Assembly: GCA_016802295.1 (NCBI GenBank)
Contig: JAESIW010000162.1
Span: 669,739-733,738, forward strand
Direction of reading: 5' to 3'
DNA: 64,000 nt
Source: Brachionus rotundiformis
Lineage: Eukaryota; Rotifera; Eurotatoria; Ploima; Brachionidae
In this document: positions 41,945-54,514 of the stretch, in pieces
Numbering within the stretch: position 1 is the first letter of the stretch
How the letters are laid out: every line of letters begins with the position of its first letter
Made by a program: the position numbers and the translations under genes
The notes under the pieces: model-generated
The model's database searches: none
What the model saw: only the letters and a program-made list of their open reading frames with translations
What the model was told of the DNA's origin: nothing

Positions 41945-43477
41945 ATTTAAGAATTTTAATTTTATGATTATATTTAAATGATGATAAGAGTTTAAAAATA
42001 GTTTATTTTAATATTTGCGCATTTTAAGTTAAGAAAGATTAAATTTTTTAAATTTAAAATGTCCGATAAAAAAAAAATTGATTTTAAAAGATAAGGAAAT
42101 TTTTGGCAAATGCTTGGTTTGTTTTAAAAATTAATTATCTATTTTTAATTATAGATAAATTAAATTGTAGATTTAATACAATATAGATTTTAGATTATAT
42201 AACAAAAATAGTTTAGATATTTCATTTGAGTCTATTTTATATTTTGATTAAGTGGTTTTTTTATTATAATTTAACAAATGGAGCTGGTTTTGATAGTTTA
42301 ATTTAAAACAACTAATGAAAAATTATTTGAACAAAGATTATTAGAAAATTAAATTTTGCTTTATAAGATCAAAAATAAAATACTTTTTAATATAGATATC
42401 AGTGTTTAATCATCTAATTGTATTGTTATTTTTATTGTTATGATCTGTATTCGATCTGCATAATCCTTCAGTAATTGTTAAGCAAAAAACATAAAATAAA
42501 TCTGAATATAGATTGATTGTTGAACTAATCAAACAAATTTTTGTGAGTTATAGACAAATTTAATTAATCTATTTTTAAATTATTATTTAATTTAATTGAT
42601 TATTTCAATTTTGTCTATTTATTTGCTCAATATTAATTATTTCATAATATTTCATAATAATATTATTTAATTAAAATATCAGCATATGCTTATGATAATT
42701 TTGAATATACCTTATTTGTGCGAGACTTGAGTAGGATATAATTTGATTCTTAAAAGGAATTTTAATTCTTCTATTTTTAAAAATATATTTAATTAGATAA
42801 CTAAAATTAAAAATCGAATCCATTAAATATAACAAGTTTTAATTGTTAAGAAACGTGATTTTTACCAATATTTTGGATTTCATTACAACTTCTAAGCCTT
42901 TTTGTTTTTCCAAGTCACATCAAAATTTCATCGCTCTTTTCTTTTGTTCTGTGGCAAATTATTTTTGAAATTATAAAAATTTAATTTTCTTGATTCAGAA
43001 TTGGAAATAGCTGACTGCATTCAACTTAAAATGGCTTGATTAACAATAAACAGAAATGCTCTTAATTTGGTAAGCTAATTGTTCTTGAGATCAAGAAAGA
43101 TGAAATACTTATAGACCAAATTCTATCAGCAAGATTTATGGTAAAATGTCTCATGACAGTGACGAAATGGTAAAAATAATTCGCAAAGAATGACAAACAA
43201 TTCATTCAATCAATCAACTAAAAGATGTATATCATTGGGCAAGAAGCAATAAAGTAGCGAAGCCTATCTAATGTTTACTTTCTATTTTGGTGATCTTTTA
43301 CTGAAATAAATACTAAAGACTAAATCAGATAATTTTTTATTGTTTTTGTTTTTTTTAAATGATATAGTAGATATTTTTACTAAATTATTGATTAACTCCC
43401 ATTTTTAATTTAATGATATTGACTAAATACCACCAGATCCAAAAAGATATTTGATCAGTAAAATAGTTACTTATAAT
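41945..43477. other. Intergenic, no gene recognised
   Basis: AT-rich upstream DNA of ACMSD. Positions 43000-43310 are somewhat less AT-rich with broken frames, possibly old transposon sequence. The last 8 bases (43470-43477) are the left target duplication of the MITE that follows. Confidence 0.4.
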
Positions 43478-44004
43478 CAGACTTGGGAACAGTATATGAA
43501 AAATCAGTATCAGTCAGTAACAGTATTAAAGATGAAATTCAGTATCGAAATCAGCCAGTACCAATATTAAGGCTATCAGTATAATATCATGTTTTTAACA
43601 TAAAATTTAAATTTTCTAATAAAATATATTTCAGTCTTTTTGTCAATTTTATGACTATGAATATTATGGATAAAAATACAAAAACAAACAAATAAAGTTT
43701 ACATCGGACTTATTTTAAAATTTTTTTAAAATTTAACAAAAAAAAATAGAATTTTTAAACAATTATATCCACTTTACATAAACATGTAAATTGATGAAAA
43801 AAAAAAATTATGTTTCAAAATTAATTTGACATTTTTAAATTTTTTTTCTAATTTTCAGTATTTTCCAGTAATACTGAAAAACTGATTATCAGCTCCAGTC
43901 AATAGGAATATTTTAACGATCAGTATCAGTAACAGTATCAGTAATACTGAATACTGAAATATACTGATACTGATCAGTTTAATACTGTCAGTATCCCAAG
44001 TCTG
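43478..44004. mobile_element. hAT-type MITE (non-autonomous), 527 bp
   Basis: Left end CAGACTTGGGAACAGTAT and right end, read inward, CAGACTTGGGATACTGAC form terminal inverted repeats. Flanking 8-mers CTTATAAT (43470-43477) and CCTATAAT (44005-44012) are a target duplication with one mismatch. Both subterminal regions are packed with CAGTATCAGTAACAGTA-type repeats (about 43490-43590 and 43855-44000), while the middle is AT-rich and has no open frame. These are the marks of a short hAT derivative mobilised in trans. Its terminal repeats differ from those of the hAT element at 1663-5225. Confidence 0.85.
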
Positions 44005-44129
44005 CCTATAATTAATCAAAATTATATTTAAATGCTGCCTATCTCATCTTTTTGGTCCAAGATGGCAAAAATTGCGTTTTTCTCTTTTCAAAATCATGAG
44101 ATATTTCCGATGTTTTGACCACTAAATTT

Positions 44130-45430
44130 ATATACTCTGTCCAGCTCTTGTTATATTTCAATACGACCAAGGAGACCGATTGTCAAAACCTTTAGAGGCA
44201 TGATCGTGCTTTTTTTTTCCTTATTCACTTCTTGTGGAGCATAGGGTCATTACTCTTGATTTCCACTCAAGTCGATCTTTTGCCTTTACCCTTGCTTCTC
44301 CCCATGTCATTCCCATTTCGATGAGCTTTTTCGTGGCTGTTGATCTCCATGTTACTGCTGGTCGTCTTACCTTACGTCGCCTTGAGGTGTCCATTGAAGG
44401 GCCTTTTTTGGTATCCGTGTATCTTTCATTCTAAATTCATGCCCGAGTCATCGAAGCCTTTTGTTCTTAATGCATTTACTTAATGGCTCTGAATTTGTCA
44501 TTCTGTATAGGTCGCTATTCGACAATGTTTAGGCCAGTGTATTCCGAGAATCCTCGGCAGGCTTCCAGTGTGAAAGGTGTCTAGGCTTTTCCTGTCAGAT
44601 TCACTCATCCCCCCCAGAATTTACTTAAGTACATCAATGTTGCTTTTACTACACTGTTGTATAGTTTAAGTTTTGTTTCCTTGCTGTAGCTGTTTGATTT
44701 CCATGCTCGTCGGAGACCAGCAAAGACACTCTTTGCTTCCTGATCGTGCTTATTTATTGATAAAAAAAGTTAGAACTTGAAAAAATTTTTGAAAAGTTCT
44801 GATAAAATGGCAAAAGATGGAAAAAAAATTAATTTTATGAATTTAACATCAAATTGAGAAAATAATTTACAAAATTTAATAAAAATTTAATAATGAATAA
44901 GAATTAAATTTATATTGTTATGCATTTTACGCTTAAGAAAAACAAAATCTGATTTCGATTCATCTATTAGCAGATGATTAATAAATTTAGAATAAAAATA
45001 ATAAAATGATTTTTCATAATTATTCTGTTGATATAGCGTTGTTCACCAAGCCCTGCGTTTTCATATGCATGTCCATTTCTCTTTTTGTCGTTGCGCCAAA
45101 TCATCTGCCAAGTCTATATCTTCAAGCTTTGTTGTTAACTCTCATTGTATACTCTTCGGGACTGAGTTAGTTTTCCTCTTCAAATAATCAATCACAATTA
45201 GGAATAGTGTTGGAGAGAGAACACATCCCTGTCTAACGCATTTCGAAGCTTTCAAATTGCCCTTTTTCCTGATTCGAGCTACACTCGAATCTTCAATCGT
45301 GGTATACTAAGTTCTAAGTATGACTCAAAGGGTCTCTCTATCTAAGTATACTATCAAAAGCCTTCTTGAAGTCGACAAGATTAAAAGTCTTTGTTCTATG
45401 ATGTTCTTCACTGCAAATATCCGGACTATT
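44130..45430 (-). mobile_element. LINE of a second family, decayed
   Basis: Minus-strand pieces of one element. Near 45380 a VDFKKAFDS-like box; near 45225 CVRQGCVLSPTLFLIVIDY; near 45110-45140 TTKLEDIDLADDLA; and at about 44190-44400 the C-terminal tail RRKVRRPAVTWRSTATKKL, then GMTWGEARVKAKDRLEW and LCSTR. Frames are broken by stops and shifts. The same family as 52140-53003 and 56740-58180. Confidence 0.75.
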
Positions 45431-45649
45431 TAACCTCTTATTCTAAAATTTTGAACAAGAGCCAAAAAAATAACTAAACAAATTTAATTTTATTTGTTTT
45501 ATTCTTAATAAAATTTATCTTAAAAAAAAGCTGCCAAAATTTGACCAAATTCTTTTTGTGTTTAGTTTTGTACATAAAAATTTAAAAAGAAAATGAAAAA
45601 AAGTGGTTAACAAAACAGAAATACATGAGAGACAGTGTACTTATAAAGA

Positions 45650-45830
45650 CAAAGGAAACAAAAAAAAAAAAAAAGAGATAAGAAAAAAAAAGATTTTTTT
45701 TTATCATTTATTTGATAATATTTGAGACTAAATTTAATAAAATATTCACAATTAAAATCGAAAAAGAAACAAAAAAAAATAATAAAAAGAAGAATGTGTG
45801 TAAGTATGTGTGTGTATATGTGTAAATTTT
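45650..45830. repeat. Poly-A and TG-rich simple sequence after the FHA gene
   Basis: A long purine run around 45656-45692 and a (TG)n-like stretch at about 45794-45826 next to the stop codon of the FHA gene, in its presumed 3' UTR. Confidence 0.5.
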
Positions 45831-45832
45831 GA

Positions 45833-48471
45833 CTATTGATTACGATTTGTGCGAGTTGAGTGTCTAGTAGTGGCTACAGGCAATCTGGACGAAGCATTTC
45901 GATTAACTTTTCTAGTATTCTTAGCCTTTAGGTGTTCATCTTGGTCATTTTTCTCATCTTTGCCATCTTCTTGCTTCTCTACTTCTCTGGTCTCAGAGTC
46001 ATTTTGCTCAATCTTATCATCATGGGTCTTAGTGTGCTGGTCTTGGTCCTCAAGTGGCTTCTCTACGGCCTCATCTGCACTCGACTGATTCAAATTTTCA
46101 TCACTGGACGAAATGGCTTTGTGCAGCTTGAACTTTTTGCTTGGCGTGTCGGCGTTGTCATTTGTCTTGGGTGTTTGGTTTAGGCTCGAATTGGGCGTCT
46201 TGCGTCTCTTGGAATTGAAGAAAATTTTCGGCGTAGCATCACCACCACCATCTTCTTCAGATTTTTTTCCCAACATTTTTTTAACATTGTCCAAAGTTTC
46301 ATTGTCCTCATCGTCACTTGACTCCTCCTCGTTGGCATTTTTGATCTTTTTGGCGCCTAGATTTTCGTTCTCGTCCGACTTGCGCTTCGGACTTGACTTT
46401 GGGTCGCTTTCCCTGACCAGTCTGGGCCGGCCGACTCGCCGCTTGGGCACTTGTGCGACCTGGGACGGGTCGACGGTCTTGCGCCGGTTCTTCTCCTCGC
46501 TTTTTTTGAGACCGGCACCGACCGACTTGCGCCTATTGACAGCCTCTTGCTCATCTTTCTCCTCGGCCTCTTCTTCGAGCAGCTTGGCGGCTCGTTTGGG
46601 CCGACCAACAGGATTAGCAGTGTTCCTAACCCGCAGACTGGACCTTCTGCCAACCTTGGGCCTTTCGTCGAGCTTCTCCTCTTCGGTCATATTCTCGGTG
46701 TCCTCTTGTTCGACTGTTTGCGGAGGAAGGGAAGTCCTGGTGGAGCGGCGGGGCCTGGCGGTCTCTGTCTCTTGGACTTTGGACTCAGGGACGGGTTTTT
46801 CCTGCTGCTTGGTCCCGACTGAGGAGCGCGGGCGGCCCCTGCCCCGTCGCACAGGCGCCTCTTTCGCCGGCGATACCTGGCTGGGCTCGGTTTCGCTTAG
46901 CTGCGAGACCGGCTGCGATTTGGCCGATGTGTCCATGAGTGTAGACTCTACAATTATCTCATCGGACATCTTGTCTGTCTCGGCTACAATAATGTTCTTT
47001 TGTGTATCCAGTTTGGCCATGTTGATGTCATCCTCATCATCATCGTTAATGATAATGCTCTCATCGTTAAGTGAGTTGTATTTTTTTACCTCAAAGTCAG
47101 ATTTGGTCTCAGTTGGTTCTTTTTTCTCGGCTAAGGTTGTCTTGGCGGTTTGTTCCTGTTTGTCAGCAGGCTGGTCGGCCTCAACGCTCTTGGGCTCCTC
47201 TTCAGCTTTGCTCTGAGTTTGATTGTCTTCTCTAGCGCTTGATTTCGAGTCTGGCAAGTCTTCTGTGACCTCGGTATGTTGTTTGTTGTCCGTTGAGGCT
47301 AGCTCAGTCTCAGCTTTGTGCTCTTTGGGCTCTTGTTGGGCATCAATTGTCTCAGATGATTCACCAGCAACAACCACTGTGTCCGTTTCTGGCTTTGGAT
47401 CAGCCGAAGGAGGGTTGGTGCTTGCCTCATTGCTTGGCTGGTCCTCAACCTGAGGCATAGCCTCGCAATTCTCTTCGTCCTCTTCTTCTACAGCCATTGT
47501 CTCCGGGATGACCATCGATTTGTTAGAAACAACCGACTGGTTGATGAAGGAGGCGGACATGTGCAGTCTAAAATCTGGACAGCTTGTGTTGTCAAGATTG
47601 TTGTCCTCGGGCTCAGTGTCTTCATTGAAGGCCTGAGATTTTTCGTCCTCAATTAGGACAGTCTCTTCCATGGTGTTTTGTATTTCGAGCAGGCCTGGCT
47701 TGCTCTTGTTCGGACTCTGAAGCTCTTGCAGGTCAATTGACTTGATTCGGTTGAGTTGCTGCTCTTTCAGTTGATCTTCTGTCATCTGATAACAATGAGC
47801 CAAGTTTTCTAATGATAATAGTTTATCTTACTTTTTCCAGTTTGAATTTTAGCGCGCCAATTTCAATTTGGTCGGTCAAGTTGACCGCATTTTTGTCTTC
47901 TTTAGTCAACTCGACGCCATTCAGCTTGGTTTTGTTCAGAGAGCCGTGGTCGATCAAAAAGCACTCGCGCACCTCAACAGTGTCCTCATTTTGGTCTATT
48001 TGTATACAGCCATGGTTTCGGGATACAGACTTTTAATTAAGAAGAAATTAAATTAGAAGCTAATGAAGGTGTGAATGCAAATGGCGCGGACAGGTCTGGC
48101 CGAGAGTGTATCGCCCATGCCTACAGCAATGGGAATAGTAATGCAAGGCCAGAAGCTCAGTGAAATGGAAATGGATGGTTTCAAGGACAGAAATGGTTAT
48201 GGAAAATTAGAAGCAGTGTTACTTTATGTATTAGAGAAATGTCGCTGGACTTGGAGCGTCCGAAGGTTGTCAAGCCAATGTTGAGCGGAAATATGGTGCT
48301 TTTGGCGGCGTTTGAGATTAACTGAAGGCACAAATTGGACATGTTTGCCATTGTTGTTGAATTTTCGTCTGTGTGGCCATTTTGTTTGACCGTTTCGTTG
48401 GCGTCTACTTGCTGCTGCTGAGTGGCCAGTTGTGTCTCTTGATTATCCATTACTTGTGTTTCATCACTCAT
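45833..48471 (-). CDS. FHA-domain nuclear protein with AT-hook motifs
   Basis: Three exons, 48223-48471, 47832-48029 and 45833-47785, give 799 residues. An N-terminal forkhead-associated domain (about residues 50-148) is split by intron 1: FGRSKSSDISL, then SVSRNHGCIQI, and NKTKLNG near its end, the phosphothreonine-binding signature residues (GR, SxxH, NG). The remaining ~650 residues are disordered and acidic (E/D/Q/S-rich). Basic motifs of the GRP type occur at about residues 463 (RRGRGRPR), 545 (VGRPKR) and 601 (VGRPRL), typical AT-hooks that bind the minor groove. No BRCT pair or PHD finger is seen, so it is not a clear MDC1, Ki-67 or TCF19 orthologue. Probably a chromatin or DNA-damage adaptor. 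Its codons are noticeably GC-richer than its surroundings. Confidence 0.85.
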
Positions 48472-49797
48472 CTTTAAGTCCTGTCTAAATGTTTATATAA
48501 TGGCTACTCAAGGCTACACGTTAACAAAATTAAGTATAATTTTATTTTTTTTTTTAATTTTCAAAATATAAAGTGTATAACAAAATGCATTAAGTTTCTA
48601 GTGTATATTGATTTTAAAGTGAATTTTATCTTATGTGTGCCATATATGATACTTTTAAGAACATTTATTTTAAATTAGTGCAAAATTATCTTAACATTTG
48701 TAGTCGAAAAGCCAGAATAGTTTAACCAATTATAATTGTTTGGAAAAAAATAATAGTTTAAGTTTGATAAAGTGGACATGATCTTTTAAATTATTAAATT
48801 TTAAAAAAATATTAAAAATTTAATTTGTTGTATTTTTTAAATTGAAAATTTGTAATAACATTGTATACAATAAAAAACTATCGCAAACTTCAATAATTTT
48901 TTATCTCTAATTTAAAATAACAAGTTGATATAAAATTTATTTTTAACATAAAGCATTTGATATTCAATATTTTCTTGCTAAAATCATAATTACGTATCAA
49001 TGAACCCTTAAATAAACATAGATTTTACGTAAAAGTATTGTCTAAATTTATGTATTCATTTTACTAGCATTTATTAGAAATTATTATTTTTACATCTAAA
49101 ATTAATCATGTAAAAAGTTAAAAATATTTATCTAGAAATTATTTTATGACTAATGTATAAGATAGTGCCATGTCCTAAGACAAACACTATCCAAAAATAA
49201 CATCACATAATAGAATCCATATGCCAACAAAAAAATTCCTTTTAAAATTTTTTTTGTTTTATTCTTGTCGAGCCATTGGATTTAAAAAACCATTAACTAA
49301 AAAATCTTTATCATTTTCCAAAGCTGCTTTATCTATCTTAATCGAATAAATTTTTTTGCTAGAATTAATTTCGACAGATAAAAATAAATAAAACTAAGAT
49401 TAGATTGTATTATGCCTAATTATTTTTACTTATTAATTTAATAATAATACTAATAAGCTACAGCGACAGTCAATTTAGAAATAACAAGATTTTTTTAACT
49501 ATAACCATTTATTTACCAACTAATTAATTAGATTTAACTTTCTCAATAAAAATAAAACATGTTATCAGGAATAAAATTAACTTAAAAATGATTTTTTTTC
49601 TTAATTAAACAAACTTAAATAAACTAAATATAATTCTTATTCGAATCAGAATATAATACATTTTATTTATAATATAAATAAAAAAAAACCAATTAATAAG
49701 TTAAAAACCAACGAAATAAAAATAAAATTCGTTTAAAATTAAACAATTTAGCTAAATTTTAATTAATACAACTGGGATCAGATTCAAGGACGCAATA
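48472..49797. other. Intergenic, no gene recognised
   Basis: AT-rich. Contains the promoter side of the FHA gene and the 3' side of DNAJC3. Nothing further seen. Confidence 0.4.
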
Positions 49798-51453
49798 TTA
49801 ATTAAACTTAAACTTAAACTGATATCCGCCACCACCAAAGCCACCACCAAACGGATTAAAGCCTTGCTGGAATGGATTGAATCCGTGTCCCTGAGCCTGC
49901 TCTTCTGGATCTAGCGGATCTTCGCCATTGTCGAATTTGGCTCTTTTTTCCGGATCGGTGAGCACCTCTTTTGCCGCCGCTATATCAATGAACATTTTTT
50001 GAGCCTTGTCTTTCTCTGTGCCATCATATTTATCCGGATGCCACTTGTGAGCCATTTTTCTGTAAGCTTTCATTATGGTACTCTTATCAGCTGACCGCTT
50101 AACACCCAAAATTTTGTAATAGTCCCTCTTTTTGCTCTGCTTAATCAGCTTATTTATCCTGTCCAACAACTCGCCACTACGTTGGCTGTTTTCTATTTCG
50201 TGAAGCTTTTGACAATCGGCCTGAGCTTTGTCCAGCTCTTCGTCAACTATGTAACCATTGGCTCTGTTGTACAACGCATCGGCATCATTTGAGTTCCATT
50301 TGAGAATTTCTGAGCAAGACTCGATTGCTTTTTTGCTCTCTTTGGCCTTGGAATGACAGCTACAAATGAATGACTGTGCTTTTTGGCGAAATGCATGCGA
50401 TGATGGATCTAGGTTTAGGACAGTACCAGCCTCGGTCACACATTCGCCAAATCTGCCCTCATCGTGAGCTTTTTTCATTCGATCCAATATTTTGGTCAAT
50501 TTTCTCAGCTTTTTGTACATGTTCGAGCACTTTTTGTGATCAGCGTCCAATTTGAGGCATTCACGGACATCGTTGAGTGCCAAATCGGCCTCGCCAATCG
50601 AGTAATGCAGCTCGCTTAGTCGGTAAAAAGCGTCAGTGTTGTCTGGTATAAGTTTGGCCAGGGCGTTTATGTCAAATATGGCTTTGTTCACGTCACCAAT
50701 GTTCAGATAGCACTCGGAGCGAAGCTCGTGGACTTCAGTTGACCAAGGACAACTCTTTAAAAATTAATTTAATAAATCTTTTTGCTTATCAATTTTATTA
50801 ATAGATAAATAAAATACTTCTAAAATATTTGTGTAAAGATCAATGGCAGTGGGAAAGTCTCGCATGTTTTGGTGGTGTCTAGCCAGCTCCAAACTGTCCA
50901 AAATGGAATGACATTTTTCCAGTTTAGATTTGGCTTCGGAATTGTTAGAATCAGAGACAATCTTTTGGTAAATTAATTAGATTGTATTTAAAAAATTAAT
51001 TTTTGTTCTGTGGTTAATTTACCAATGATTGTAGATCGCTGATGGCGTTGGCAAACTGGCCTTTTTTAAAATAGATATTGGCTCGCTGAAAACGAGCCGA
51101 GTCAAAGTCCGGCTTGAGCTCTATCACCCGACTAAAGTCGCTCAGAGCTGATTTGAATTTTCCCATGGCAAGATAGACTGTGCCACGGCGATAAAACGAC
51201 ATGTAGTTGTTTGGATCGCCGTCTATGGCCGAGTGAAATTGGGTCAGAGCATCGGCTAGTTGACCAGATGCCAAGAGCTTTTTGCCAGTCTCAAGATGCA
51301 TCTCAACCTCGGCACTGGTCATTCCATAGACATATACTTAAAATTTTGTTAGCTTAGTTTTCAAGTTTTAATTTTAGGTCAAACAAAAAATGTACCATTC
51401 AGTTGAAGGTCAAAAAGGACAACTAGACAGATAAAAAAGACTAGTTTTTTCAT
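49798..51453 (-). CDS. DNAJC3: DNAJC3 (P58IPK), ER co-chaperone with TPR and J domains
   Basis: Four exons, 51396-51453, 51023-51336, 50818-50961 and 49798-50754, give 490 residues (human 504). It works in the ER lumen with BiP to hold unfolded proteins. Exon 1 is a signal peptide (MKKLVFFICLVVLFDLQL). TPR repeats follow (SFYRRGTVYLAMGKFKSAL, FQRANIYFKKGQFANAI, AFYRLSELHYSIGEADLAL, ALYNRANGYIVDEELDKA). The J domain starts at RDYYKILGVKRSADKS near residue 381, with the HPD motif in KWHPDKYDG, then FIDIAAAKEVLTDPEKR. A Gly/Phe tail ends in QFKFKFN, the family ending, with no KDEL. Confidence 0.95.
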
Positions 51454-52139
51454 ATTTTCATATGATTGCTGATATACCAGCAGTATTTGATTGACTTAAA
51501 TGAAGATTTAAAGCAATTTTATTTCTTATATAGTAGTTTATGAGTCTCCTAGAGGTCTAGAATTTTTTATTTTTTAAGTTAGTTTTTCTAAGAATGGGTT
51601 ATTTCGTGGTTCGAAATGATTGGCTTAAATTTGAATTTAGCTAACACTTGTCTTAATATAATATGATCTTAATTTATTTTTAATATTTTATATTAAGAAT
51701 GAGGCTTGAGTATTTGTCTATATAGTTAGATGGATTCAAAATTTTATTTACAAAATGGTTTAATTTGTTTTTAAGTTGACTTGGATATCAACCAATTAAT
51801 GTCTGTCTGTCACTGTGGGAGCAGAATAGTGGAACTTATCACGTTTATTTTGTTATCTGTTTAAGTAAACATTTACCAGAGCTGTATACCATAAAATAAA
51901 TTTTTTGAAAATTAAATAAGTAGTTTATTAGTTAATCGAAAATAAGAACTTGGGTATTTTTAATAAAAACCATCACAAGATAGCCAGACGCAATATTTAC
52001 ATGAAAAAATTAACAATGATGATACGAGTATTAGAAAAGTAGTGGAATTTCGAGTCTTAATCATCAAAACATTTCGAAAATTCCAAAAAATTCTGGAATT
52101 TTGACGAGTTTTTTATTAAAACTAGAGGAAATGCTAATT
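51454..52139. other. Intergenic upstream of DNAJC3
   Basis: AT-rich, presumed promoter of DNAJC3 close to its start. The later part may include decayed LINE sequence. Confidence 0.4.
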
Positions 52140-53003
52140 TTGACAGCTTTCCCAAAGATCTAGTTTGCAATGACCCAAAGGCTGAAAATCTCGTTGATCA
52201 CGTTGAGGATTTTTTTTGTATCTATAGCGTCTTCATATTTGTCCGATGAAAATGACTGAGCTAAATGCATATTTGACTTTTCTAGTTCACCTGGTTATAT
52301 TAAAAGGTCTTCCAGATCTGTTCACTCCCTTACTACTTTTTCTTTATAATGAATGCTTGAGATTAAAATCTATTCCAGATGACTAGAAGTTAGCAATTGT
52401 TAATCCTTTATTCAAAAACAAAGGTAATAAGATGTTAACAACTGTAGGGTTATGTCAGTTTTGTCAAATTACAGGAACTCCTAGGATGTTATACTTAGAG
52501 AAGAACAAGCAGGTTTTAGACGAGGATGCATAGACCAGATATTTACACTTAGGAGCATCATAGAACAAAGTCTGGAATGGAATAGCTCTCTGTATCTAAA
52601 CTTCATTGACTTCAAGAAAGCCTTTGATAGCATACACAGGGAAGCCTTGTGGGCTATATTAAGATCTCATGGCCTACCACAGAAGATAGTTAACTTGATA
52701 AAACTCTTCTACGAGAATTTCGAGTGTAGCGTGATTCTGGAAAAAGGGAAATCTGAGAGTTTCAAAGTGTGTACAGGAGTCAGACAAGGGTGCGTTCTCT
52801 CTCCGAAACTATTCCTAATTTTGATTGACTATTTCATGAAGAAAACAACTGTTAGTGCGAGAGGTATTCAATGGGAATTAACTGCAAAACTTGAAGATTT
52901 AGACTTTGCGGATGATCTGCTGCTAATTTCTAATACAGAAGCAAATATGCATATGACGAACAACGCTAAAACAACCGGACTCGAAATCCAATTTATTTGT
53001 TAG
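52140..53003 (+). mobile_element. LINE of the second family, reverse-transcriptase fragment
   Basis: Plus-strand reading gives GLPDLFTPLLLFLYNECL, then LAIVNPLFKNKGNK, the finger motif QAGFRRGCIDQIFTLRSII, FIDFKKAFDSIHREALW, GVRQGCVLSPKLFLILIDYF and LEDLDFADDLLLIS with the catalytic FADD. The frame is broken several times before 52600 and stops at 53001-53003 shortly after the catalytic box. A dead fragment, but the best-preserved reverse transcriptase of this family in the window. Confidence 0.88.
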
Positions 53004-53245
53004 AAATATACTTGATTTCTTTTAAACAATAATTTTTTGATTAATACTTTATAATAATTATCATTTTAAGTACCATCAATTTATGGCAAAATAATTTAAT
53101 TGCTTTATTTATTTTGATAGCCTCGGTAAAGAAACTTTAATAACCTATTCGAAGCTTTATTGAAATGTGAAAATATAAATATGAATCAAATAAAAATTTA
53201 TTAAAATATTAAGTTTAGTATGACATAAAACATAGATTAATTTTT

Positions 53246-53949
53246 TTACTTAGCAGCAAATGACTCGACTGCAGATATGTTTTCATTAAGATTCAAGTTA
53301 CGCCAATCCTTTTTAATATCATCTAAATGATTATCAAAGTCGTTTATCAAGTTGAACTTATTTTCTTCCAATAATCTCTCACATGTCTGAAAAGTACCAT
53401 TTTCCAATTTAACATTACTAGATTTATAAAATTTTAATTGTGAAAAAATTTTTTATCTAAACATACACTGAAATCTCCTTTAATTTTTGATCATCTCCAA
53501 AATTATACACATTAAAACATGGAACTCGGTTAGATGGATTTATTTTACCATTATCAATCATAAAGCATAATGATTTATCGCAATTTTCTCTAAGTTTTTC
53601 GGCCAATTTATAGCATACCAAATTAGGCCTTGGTAAAAATCTTAGTTCAAAAAGCAAGAAAATTTTCGGATACCTACTCTGTTTGGTTATTGTTATCAAA
53701 GGCGTGGTAGAAACCGGATATTTCTAGACCATTTTGTTGACAGTATGAGTCAATCTGACTCAAGGCTATTTCAAAAGCCGGGGCTAGTGAAAACGATGAA
53801 TGGAATAGAGGCACACAATCTTCAAATTGAATCAGTTGATTTTTGCTTTTCTTGGATAATAGAAGCCCATTACAAGTCAACTGGGGATATTTTGCCAAAT
53901 GAAGAAAAAGCTTGCTGTAAGCTAATTTACTAAAGGATATTTCTTTCAT
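53246..53949 (-). CDS. EMC8: EMC8/EMC9, ER membrane protein complex subunit
   Basis: Three exons, 53678-53949, 53467-53628 and 53246-53417, give 201 residues (human about 208-210). A cytosolic MPN-like subunit of the EMC membrane-protein insertase. Family runs are ISFSKLAYSKLFLHLAKYP, NGLLLSKK, DCVPLFHSSFSLAPAFEIAL and GFYHAFDN in exon 1, the LAEKLRENCDKSLCFMIDN core in exon 2, and DFDNHLDDIKKDWRN in exon 3. The metal-binding JAMM residues are absent, as in the family. The protein is nearer in length to both paralogues and I cannot say which; a single gene is usual in invertebrates. Confidence 0.92.
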
Positions 53950-54514
53950 GTTAGGATAAAATTTTAAATTTGAAAATAATTTTAATAAAATATAATTAAT
54001 GAATTTTATGTCGACGGTCTAAATTTTGTCAACATTTGTTTAAATTTTAGTACAAATATAATGAAATCATCTAACCTTTTAATGGTCATTGATTGATTAA
54101 TTAATTAGAATTAATTTATCTAATCGATAGTTTTATTTTAAATTATTTTTATTCAAATTAATAAAATATTTAAAAAATTTTTAAATATTATTTTTATATA
54201 ATTTTCGTATCAGAGTAATTTTTTTCTAGAAAACAAAGTTATGTTTTTACTTTCAAATGGTATGATATTAATTTTTCTCATTAAGAATGTCCTTAATTGA
54301 TTTAAGTGAATGCCAAGTGACATAGTTTGCTACATTTTTCTTACTTGGGTCATTAGCCTGTTTTAAATTAAACAAATTTAAAAATAAAAATCAATGTCTG
54401 AATTGAAAGCGAAAATAATAATTTATTTGAATTAACATTTTTAAATGACATGGTCAATAAAAAGCTCATGTCTAGACATTATTCAGTTCAAAATTTTTCA
54501 AAATTATTGGAAAA
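53950..54514. other. Divergent region between EMC8/9 and SLC34
   Basis: Holds the promoters of two divergent genes. A minus-strand 30-codon exon-like stretch (54268-54357) follows a good polypyrimidine-AG and reads ANDPSKKNVANYVTWHSLK and onward to a stop; no partner exon was found. An AG at 54473-54474 before the SLC34 frame could be an acceptor for an unseen 5' exon. Confidence 0.35.

Noticed and set aside
43490..44000. CAGTAT repeats as a CRISPR-like or satellite array
   Set aside because: The repeats are degenerate, without regular spacers, and lie inside clear terminal inverted repeats with an 8-bp duplication, so they are subterminal repeats of a MITE in a eukaryote.
46113..47216. 367-codon plus-strand frame opposite the FHA gene
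   Set aside because: Antisense shadow: Ser/Leu-rich product from the reverse of Glu/Lys/Asp codons. The minus strand has the FHA domain and consistent splice sites.
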